This document shows, one piece after another, positions 14,461 to 19,662 of a DNA stretch of 19,662 bases. Source of the stretch: Magnetococcales bacterium. GTDB taxonomy: Bacteria; Pseudomonadota; Magnetococcia; Magnetococcales; UBA8363. Both the position numbers and the translations under genes were made by a program. The notes under the pieces are model-generated. The model made no database searches. It saw nothing but the letters and a program-made list of their open reading frames with translations, and was not told where the DNA came from. The stretch lies in assembly GCA_015232865.1 (NCBI GenBank), contig JADFYU010000043.1, forward strand, positions 1 through 19,662, read 5' to 3'. Numbering within the stretch: the stretch's first letter is position 1; each line of letters starts with the position of its first letter.

Positions 14461-16647
14461 ATGAAACAGATTGTACAAAACTACCGAACCGGCATCTTGA
14501 AAGTGACAGAGACCCCCTCCCCTCAACCTTCAGAGGGAGGGATCGTGGTTCGCAACGCCTTCTCACTGATCAGCCCTGGAACCGAGCGTGGAACCATCTC
14601 CACCGCACAAAAATCTCTCGCCGGAAAAGCCAAGGAACGGCCCGATCTGGTTCGCAAAGTTCTCAAACATGTGCAAAAAAACGGTCTGGCAGAAACCATG
14701 AAAATGGTCCTCTCCCGTTTGGATTCTCCGGCGGCTCTGGGATACAGTTGTGCCGGTTGGGTAAAACGTGTCGGATCCGGTGTCGATGATTTTACCCAAG
14801 GAGACCGGGTGGCCTGTGCCGGACAGAATTATGCCTCCCACGCCGAAGAGGTCTGGGTGCCAGGCAACCTTTGTGTCCGAATACCCGACCAGGTCACCTT
14901 TGAAGAGGCCTCCTTTGTGACGCTCGGAGCTATTGCCCTGCAAGGGATCAGACAGACCCAACCGCAACTGGGGGAGTGGGTGGCGGTAATCGGCCTGGGA
15001 TTAATCGGTCAATTGACCATTCAAATGCTGGTCAGTAACGGCTGCCGGGTTATCACTTCAGATCCCGACCCACAAAAAAGGGCGTTGGCCTTGAAATCGG
15101 GTGCGGAAGAGGCCGTCTCACCGGAGAAACTGGAAGCCATTGTCGCGAGCCGGACCGAGGGATATGGCGTCGATTCCGCTGTTGTAACCGCCTCGACCAA
15201 GGATAACGGCCCGATCCGATCTGCTGCTGAAATCTGTCGAAAAAAAGGCCGGGTCGTGGTGGTCGGCCTGGTTGGGATGGATCTGCCCAGAGATGTTTTT
15301 TATGCCAAGGAGTTGGATCTCAGACTATCCACCTCTTATGGACCCGGTCGCTATGACCCGGAGTATGAAGAGAAGGGCCGGGACTATCCTTACGGCTATG
15401 TCCGCTGGACCGAACGACGCAACATGGCGGCATTTCTGGACCTGATTGCCGCCAAACGAATTGATGTGGGTCGATTGATCACCCACAGTTATGAGATTTC
15501 CGAGGCTGAGAAAGCCTATGAGATGATTCTGGCTGGCCAGACGTTTATCCTGGCGGTTTTGCTCTCCTACCCAGGTGAAGCTCACGAGCAGACCCGAAAA
15601 ACAGACCGTGTCGAGTTGGCCTCCCTACCAATCAAACAGGGGAAAATGGGGCTGGCACTGATTGATGCCGGCAATCATGTTCAAGATCGCTTGCTGTCAT
15701 CGCTCAAAAAACACGCCCATATCCAGCTTGTTTCCGTCTGTGGTCGATCCGGCATCAAAGCCCGAACGCTGGCTGACAAGATCAACGCCGATTTTTGCAC
15801 CACAAACCCCCAGGAGGTTTTTGACTCCGAAAAGGTCCAGGCGGTGTTAATCGGCTCTCGCCACAAAGTCCATGGCCAACTGGTGTTGGAAGCCATGCAG
15901 GCCGGCAAACATATCTTTGTGGAAAAACCACTCTGCCTGAATATTCAAGAGTTGGAGTCCATCACCGAAGCCTACCCCAACTATGCGGCTCGCGGCCTGC
16001 ACCTGTTTGTCGGGTTCAACCGTCGATATTCCAAACATACCGAGCAGGCCAAGGCCTTTTTTGCCGAAAACCATCAACCGCTGGTCATGTCCTATCGGGT
16101 CAATGCCGCCCCTCTTCCCCCCACCCATTGGATTTTGGACCCGGAAGCAGGGGGAGGTCGCATCATCGGAGAGGTGTGCCACTTTATTGATTTCATGCAA
16201 TATGTCTGCGATGCCCCACCCACCCACATTTCTGCCCACCGGGTAGGAAACAAGGAGCAGAACATCCTCACCATACAATTTGCAAACGGCTCGGTGGGGA
16301 CCGTTCTCTACGCAGTCGACGGCGATCAATCCATGGACAAAGAACGTTTTGAAGCGATGGGAAATGGTCGTGCTCTGGTAATACATGATTTTGTCCGCAG
16401 CGAATATTTTCAGAATGGAAAGCGCACCCAATTTAAAAGCGGCACCCAGGACAAAGGATTCTCCCAGGAGATGAAGCAGTTTACCGATGAAATCTGCGGT
16501 CTCACCCGACCCAGCCAAACGTTTGAGCAGATTGGCTGGGTCACTTTGGCGACATTTCAGGCTGAGGAGAGTTTACGATCCGGCCAGACAGAGCGAATTG
16601 CTGCGAGCTGCCTGAATAAATGGGAGCCGCAGGGATTTTCTTTGTAA
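14461..16647 (+). CDS. Bi-domain oxidoreductase: zinc-type alcohol dehydrogenase (MDR) fused to Gfo/Idh/MocA domain
   Basis: Product of 728 residues, the architecture of bi-domain oxidoreductases common in polysaccharide clusters. Residues 1 to about 370 are MDR-like, with YASHAEEVWVPGNLCVRIP, LGAIALQGIRQ and the nucleotide motif VIGLGLIGQLTIQ. From about 398 a Gfo/Idh/MocA domain follows, with VEKPL at 487-491, GFNRRYS, and GGGRIIGEVCHFIDFMQYV in the substrate region. The second domain's Rossmann loop reads LALIDAGNHVQ, with D402 where family members usually have the first glycine. It may be a ketoreductase that completes the deoxysugar, since no separate 4-ketoreductase is seen, but its reaction is not established. 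AAAGGG precedes the ATG. Confidence 0.88.
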   Translation: MKQIVQNYRTGILKVTETPSPQPSEGGIVVRNAFSLISPGTERGTISTAQKSLAGKAKERPDLVRKVLKHVQKNGLAETMKMVLSRLDSPAALGYSCAGWVKRVGSGVDDFTQGDRVACAGQNYASHAEEVWVPGNLCVRIPDQVTFEEASFVTLGAIALQGIRQTQPQLGEWVAVIGLGLIGQLTIQMLVSNGCRVITSDPDPQKRALALKSGAEEAVSPEKLEAIVASRTEGYGVDSAVVTASTKDNGPIRSAAEICRKKGRVVVVGLVGMDLPRDVFYAKELDLRLSTSYGPGRYDPEYEEKGRDYPYGYVRWTERRNMAAFLDLIAAKRIDVGRLITHSYEISEAEKAYEMILAGQTFILAVLLSYPGEAHEQTRKTDRVELASLPIKQGKMGLALIDAGNHVQDRLLSSLKKHAHIQLVSVCGRSGIKARTLADKINADFCTTNPQEVFDSEKVQAVLIGSRHKVHGQLVLEAMQAGKHIFVEKPLCLNIQELESITEAYPNYAARGLHLFVGFNRRYSKHTEQAKAFFAENHQPLVMSYRVNAAPLPPTHWILDPEAGGGRIIGEVCHFIDFMQYVCDAPPTHISAHRVGNKEQNILTIQFANGSVGTVLYAVDGDQSMDKERFEAMGNGRALVIHDFVRSEYFQNGKRTQFKSGTQDKGFSQEMKQFTDEICGLTRPSQTFEQIGWVTLATFQAEESLRSGQTERIAASCLNKWEPQGFSL

Positions 16648-16709
16648 GTGTTGTGGCAGATGATGTTATATTCAAACTTGATTACCATCTGTTGATCGCA
16701 TCGAAATGA

Positions 16710-16871
16710 GAGCTTGAGCGCCATGGTCGCCTGTCTCGGACACAAACCGCCCTACTGAACCTTCTGATTAATGAGGAGGAAGCTACCATCGCCAGGTTGC
16801 TGAAGTACCGCACCGCCCTGAACACCGCCGCTGTGACCGGCAAAATTGCTATACGGAAACAGGCGGCATGA
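16710..16871 (+). pseudogene. hsdS: C-terminal remnant of a type I restriction specificity subunit (HsdS)
   Basis: The frame open from 16710 to the TGA at 16869-16871 has no standard start with a ribosome site. It reads ELERHGRLSRTQTALLNLL, INEEEATIARLLKYRTALNT, then AAVTGKIAIRKQAA. The last part matches the very conserved HsdS ending (RTALIxAAVTGKIDVR) that follows its C-terminal helix. An in-frame TGA at 16707-16709 cuts it off from anything upstream, so only about 53 codons remain of a gene normally around 400. Its TGA overlaps the mntA ATG (ATGA), the arrangement expected if the toxin-antitoxin pair once sat inside a type I restriction-modification operon. Confidence 0.6.
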
Positions 16872-17263
16872 ACCGGACCGCCATTATTGGAGTTCTGCGA
16901 GAGCGGATTTCAAACCTCCTGGCCATTTATGCCTTCGGCAGCCGCGTCAGCGGCGACGCCGGACCGGAAAGCGATCTGGATCTGGCCGTACTGGTGGAAG
17001 GCAAGGCTGATCCGGTCGCCCTCTGGCACCTGGCCGGGAAGTTGGACGATCTTGCCGGGTGCCCGGTGGATCTGTTGGACCTGCGCGCCGCCAGTACGGT
17101 CATGCAGTACCGCATCATCACCACCGGCGAACAGTTGTGGGCCAGGGACCATCAAGCCGATCTGTACGAAAGCTTCATCCTCAGCGAAAAAACCGCACTG
17201 GACGAGGCCCGCGCCCCGCTCATGACCATCATCCAGCAGGAGGGAACCATCCATGGCCGATGA
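16868..17263 (+). CDS. mntA: MntA-type minimal nucleotidyltransferase antitoxin
   Basis: Product of 131 residues. It carries the nucleotidyltransferase motif GSX10DXD as G24-S25 and D36-L-D38 (FGSRVSGDAGPESDLDLAV), with a further acidic residue at D68 in VDLLDL. In the type VII HepT/MntA system, the MNT antitoxin adds AMP units to a tyrosine of HepT and so silences its RNase activity. The gene overlaps hepT by 11 bases, and its ATG overlaps the stop of the HsdS remnant. This block is strikingly GC-rich: 40 of 60 bases in 16921-16980 and again in 17041-17100, against 28-29 of 60 in sampled lines of the flanking genes. That suggests it came from elsewhere. Confidence 0.88.
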   Translation: MNRTAIIGVLRERISNLLAIYAFGSRVSGDAGPESDLDLAVLVEGKADPVALWHLAGKLDDLAGCPVDLLDLRAASTVMQYRIITTGEQLWARDHQADLYESFILSEKTALDEARAPLMTIIQQEGTIHGR

Positions 17264-17681
17264 GGTATTGATCAACAAGGCCGCCACCATCGAACGCTGC
17301 GTAGCCCGTGCTCGGGAGGAGTATGGCAAGAATCCCAAAACCTTTGCCAGCGACTTCACCCGCCAGGACGCCGCCATCCTCAACATTCAGCGGGCTTGTG
17401 AAGCCGCACTGGACCTGGGCCAACACCTGATCCACCGGGAGCGATTGGGCGTGCCGCAGAGCGCACGGGATGTCTTTGACCTGCTCGCCCGAAGCGCATG
17501 GATTCCCATGGAAATGGCCGACAAACTCAAACCCATGGTCGGTTTTCGCAACATCGCCGTTCACGACGACCAGACCCTGCAACTGCCCATCACCATCGCC
17601 ATCATCACAACCCATCTGGATGACCTGCTGGACTACCCGCAAACCATCCTGCGGCGGGATGGCCAAAGTTTGGAATTGTAA
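17253..17681 (+). CDS. hepT: HepT-type HEPN toxin with an altered AMPylation site
   Basis: Product of 142 residues, a helical HEPN-domain protein. The RNase motif RX4-6H is R99-NIAV-H104. In characterised HepT toxins the motif is RX4HXY, and the tyrosine two residues after the histidine is what MntA AMPylates. Here the residues after H104 are D105 and D106, so the acceptor tyrosine is missing; GAC differs from the tyrosine codon TAC by one base. Either another residue is modified, the antitoxin works by binding, or the pair is decaying. It follows mntA with an 11-base overlap and no gap, and its GC content is high like that of mntA. Confidence 0.87.
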   Translation: MADEVLINKAATIERCVARAREEYGKNPKTFASDFTRQDAAILNIQRACEAALDLGQHLIHRERLGVPQSARDVFDLLARSAWIPMEMADKLKPMVGFRNIAVHDDQTLQLPITIAIITTHLDDLLDYPQTILRRDGQSLEL

Positions 17682-17683
17682 AC

Positions 17684-17764
17684 ATGAGCCAAAGCCCTCC
17701 CTACTCCCGTCACAAAGTTGAACGAGACGACTTTATTGAGACAATGACTCCATGGCAGAAGTGA
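17684..17764 (+). other. Truncated 26-codon frame at the island's right edge
   Basis: An ATG two bases after the hepT stop opens a frame reading MSQSPPYSRHKVERDD then FIETMTPWQK, ended by TGA at 17762-17764 inside the next gene. The close spacing to hepT suggests it was the start of the next gene in the donor operon (for example hsdR), cut where the island joins the polysaccharide locus. I cannot recognise the family from 26 residues, and chance is possible. Confidence 0.2.
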
Positions 17765-18471
17765 CTGATCGTGATTCTATAGACAACCGCCAACAATACA
17801 ACTCTGCGATGGCATCAACCTACTATGCCGAATTCCAGACGCTATTTCCCAAGGAGAGGATCGCTTTCCAGTACATTCAGGAGGGATCATTTATTTTGGA
17901 TCTGGGATGTGGGGCTGGACGAACCACGGAATATTTTCATAAAATGGGCCACCGGGTCATTGGGGTTGATTATGCCCACGCAATGACCAGGAGTGCGATG
18001 GTGAAAAATCCGGCCATTCGTTTTTGTACCGCTGATGCGTGTAACCTTGGCTTCCGAGACACCCTTTTCGATGTGGTGGTCTTTTCCTTTAACGGTATTG
18101 ATTGTATTCACCCGTATGAGCAGCGGTTACAAGCCTTAAGAGAGATTAAAAGGGTCGTCAAGCCTGGGGGAATGTTTGTCTTCAGTTCCCACAACAACGC
18201 GATTCCCCGTGATTGGGACGGTATTCTCCCCTTTCTTAAAACAATTTTCAAAAAAAAGCGGGACAGCGTACTCCATGACTTCTCCTATCCTTGGGGAGGG
18301 ATCAAGCTCTATCTGACTACCCCTGATCTTCAGGTGGAGGAGCTTGCCAAAATTGGTTTTGAAGGTATTTCCGTCATTCCCAGAAAATCCCTCAGCGACG
18401 TCAAATCCCTCAAACTACTCGGATGGCTTGATGATTGGTGCTATTATATCTGTACCAGGCCAATGGAATGA
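17752..18471 (+). CDS. Class I SAM-dependent methyltransferase, paralogue of the 7557-8330 gene
   Basis: Product of 239 residues. Motif I is FILDLGCGAGRTTEYF (D50, G52, G54, G56), followed by VIGVDYAHAM, TADACNL and the long block VVFSFNGIDCIHPYEQRL with QALREIKRVVKPGGMFVFSS. The last block is shared almost word for word with the methyltransferase at 7557-8330. The substrate is unknown. The gene overlaps the next one as ATGA (18468-18471), so it is coupled with a radical SAM enzyme and the two probably work on the same substrate. GC content returns here to about 48% (17881-17940). The ATG at 17752 has only a weak ribosome site, perhaps because the original 5' region was replaced when the GC-rich island inserted. 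Confidence 0.85.
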   Translation: MAEVTDRDSIDNRQQYNSAMASTYYAEFQTLFPKERIAFQYIQEGSFILDLGCGAGRTTEYFHKMGHRVIGVDYAHAMTRSAMVKNPAIRFCTADACNLGFRDTLFDVVVFSFNGIDCIHPYEQRLQALREIKRVVKPGGMFVFSSHNNAIPRDWDGILPFLKTIFKKKRDSVLHDFSYPWGGIKLYLTTPDLQVEELAKIGFEGISVIPRKSLSDVKSLKLLGWLDDWCYYICTRPME

Positions 18472-19373
18472 TCTCAACGGATCCCATACCAGACCGAGGA
18501 CTGGAGATTACCACCAGGATCGGTTGTCGACTCTCCTGCCAATATTGTCCCCAATCCGTACTGAACAAAGCTTACAGCAAACGCCAAAAAAAAGTACAAA
18601 TGGATCTGACCGACTTTATCCGCTGCCTGGAGAGCGTCCCTTCTGAGGTACAAGTTTATTTTGCTGGCTATGCCGAGCCATGGCTTAATCCCGCCTGTCT
18701 GGATATGGTCACACACACTGCCCGTAAAGGTCACGCTCTGGCTGTGACCACCACCCTTGTTGGTATGTCACCAGCTGACATTTTAGCTTTGGAAAAAATC
18801 GAACGCCTAGAGTTGGCCATCCATCTGCCAGCCGTTGGAGAAAGATGGGAAGTGCTGGTTGATACGGGTTATTTGAATACATTGAACACCCTATTGGAAA
18901 GCCCGTTGGCAAAAGGGGCAACATTTCGTTTTCATGGGAGAAAATTACACCCACGGATTCAATATCAGCTTGGCAGCCAGAGGGCTGTCCCGATATCCTT
19001 GACCGATAGAGCCGGCAACATTACGGTTACTGACCATTTCAAACCGGTACGTAAATTTGGGGTGATCGGCTGCAATCGAATTTATCGCAATGTACTGCTG
19101 CCCAATGGGGATGTCGCCCTATGCTGCATGGATTATGATCTCTCGACAATTTTGGGGAACCTGCTAACAGACGGCTATGAGGCGTTGTTTACCAGTGAGC
19201 CGTTCAAGACGGTTCTGGAGAGCATGAAGAACTCCAACATCGACTCCCTTTGCCGGCACTGTGAATATGCCTCAAACATCGACATGACCGCTAAAATTTT
19301 TAATCGGAATATGGCAAAAGTCCGCCGAATCGCTCGAAACACTTACCGATTACTTAACCCGGATATGCCATGA
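18468..19373 (+). CDS. Radical SAM protein with SPASM-like C-terminal cysteines
   Basis: Product of 301 residues from the ATG that overlaps the methyltransferase TGA; an in-frame ATG 11 codons upstream would lie inside that gene and is less likely. The cluster motif CX3CX2C is C20-RLS-C24-QY-C27. FAGYAEPWLNP takes the place of the GGEP motif. The C-terminal cysteines C202, C219, C220, C262 and C265 (VALCCMDYD, LCRHCEYAS) are typical of SPASM or twitch domains. It shares this plan with the protein at 3983-5011 (both have NCCSV- or LCCMD-type pairs), but the two are not close copies. The reaction is unknown; operon partnership with a methyltransferase is the best clue. Confidence 0.85.
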   Translation: MISTDPIPDRGLEITTRIGCRLSCQYCPQSVLNKAYSKRQKKVQMDLTDFIRCLESVPSEVQVYFAGYAEPWLNPACLDMVTHTARKGHALAVTTTLVGMSPADILALEKIERLELAIHLPAVGERWEVLVDTGYLNTLNTLLESPLAKGATFRFHGRKLHPRIQYQLGSQRAVPISLTDRAGNITVTDHFKPVRKFGVIGCNRIYRNVLLPNGDVALCCMDYDLSTILGNLLTDGYEALFTSEPFKTVLESMKNSNIDSLCRHCEYASNIDMTAKIFNRNMAKVRRIARNTYRLLNPDMP

Positions 19374-19662
19374 AATAACCGGGCTGACCAAATCGAAATC
19401 GGATGAAATCAAACCCATGACCAGAATGGCACGTGTTGATGTGCCCTTGGGAGGGCTTGCAGCCCCCCAACCTCCCTCGCTTTTGAATGTCAAAAACAAA
19501 AGCAAAACCTTGGGCTTTGCCCAAACCCAGCAGGGAAATAATTCCCCTGCACCCCTAATAGAAAAAACAATTTTGGTTTGGAACCACTAGTACCGAGTGG
19601 CAGGAGTAAGTCAACAAATATGCAATTATAGGGAATCCAATACCGGGCAAGGTTTCGTTAAC
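19374..19662. repeat. Hairpin-rich intergenic region (REP-like), possible terminator
   Basis: This 289-base stretch has no gene-like frame but a series of inverted repeats: GGCAC...GTGCC (19428-19432 with 19441-19445); GGGCT-TGC-AGCCC (19453-19465), nested in GGGAGG...CCTCCC (19449-19454 with 19471-19476); TTGGGC-TTT-GCCCAA (19510-19524, perfect); GCAGGGAA-ATAA-TTCCCCTGC (19530-19550, one bulged C); and CCACT...AGTGG (19584-19588 with 19596-19600). The pattern suggests a dispersed REP-type element that could also end transcription of the upstream operon. Copy number in the genome cannot be judged from one window. Confidence 0.45.

Noticed and set aside
15847..16518. A 223-codon minus-strand frame
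   Set aside because: It is antisense to the Gfo/Idh/MocA domain of the bi-domain oxidoreductase, which has clear motifs.
16868..17681. The nucleotidyltransferase and HEPN pair as an antibiotic-modifying (kanamycin nucleotidyltransferase-like) unit
   Set aside because: The small size, the overlap of the two genes and the RX4H motif in the partner fit the HepT/MntA toxin-antitoxin family much better.
1..19662. CRISPR arrays, tRNA or rRNA genes, or a complete insertion sequence
   Set aside because: No regularly spaced direct repeats, no cloverleaf-like or rRNA segments and no transposase frames were seen on reading through the window.

Overview
The window reads as a surface-polysaccharide (LPS O-antigen or capsule type) gene cluster of a Gram-negative bacterium, most likely a proteobacterium. 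The case rests on a Wzx-type flippase, a WbqC-family protein, nucleotide-sugar genes of the rfbF/rfbG/rfbC type, several glycosyl-, acetyl- and methyltransferases, and the absence of firmicute or archaeal features. I cannot name the genus. Lines counted by hand run at about 47-48% GC, except for one island at about 67%.

Layout. (1) 1-2198: the open-ended tail of an unknown + strand frame, then a minus-strand fibre-like protein (carbohydrate-binding-like segment, short collagen-like stretch, head-like repeats), then a 351-base divergent gap. (2) 2199-3335: a lone + strand GT4 glycosyltransferase that meets the minus-strand cluster tail to tail. (3) 3345-14202: one long minus-strand series. In transcription order it holds rfbF, rfbG, an rfbC-like epimerase, a GT2 glycosyltransferase, a zinc-site C-methyltransferase, a DegT aminotransferase, a class I methyltransferase, a WbqC protein, a broken CmcI-type gene, a flippase, a radical SAM protein and a left-handed beta-helix acetyltransferase. 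(4) 14203-14460: a divergent gap with a symmetrical -10-like palindrome. (5) 14461-16647: a bi-domain oxidoreductase on the + strand. (6) 16710-17764: a GC-rich island with an HsdS tail remnant, a MntA/HepT toxin-antitoxin pair and a truncated frame. (7) 17752-19373: a methyltransferase and radical SAM operon, followed by a hairpin-rich repeat region.

How the genes may work together. RfbF and RfbG make CDP-4-keto-6-deoxyglucose from glucose-1-phosphate and CTP. The RfbC-like epimerase and the C-methyltransferase would then turn it into a C-methyl-branched 6-deoxysugar. The DegT aminotransferase could add a 4-amino group to this or another 4-keto sugar. GT2 and GT4 enzymes would assemble the repeat unit, the acetyltransferase and methyltransferases would decorate it, and the flippase would export it. 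The exact sugar is inference.

Most notable: a HepT toxin whose AMPylation-target tyrosine is replaced by aspartate; a type I restriction HsdS remnant abutting that pair; a CmcI-type gene reduced to its two ends between wbqC and the flippase; and two paralogous methyltransferases in a locus that also carries two radical SAM enzymes of unknown role.
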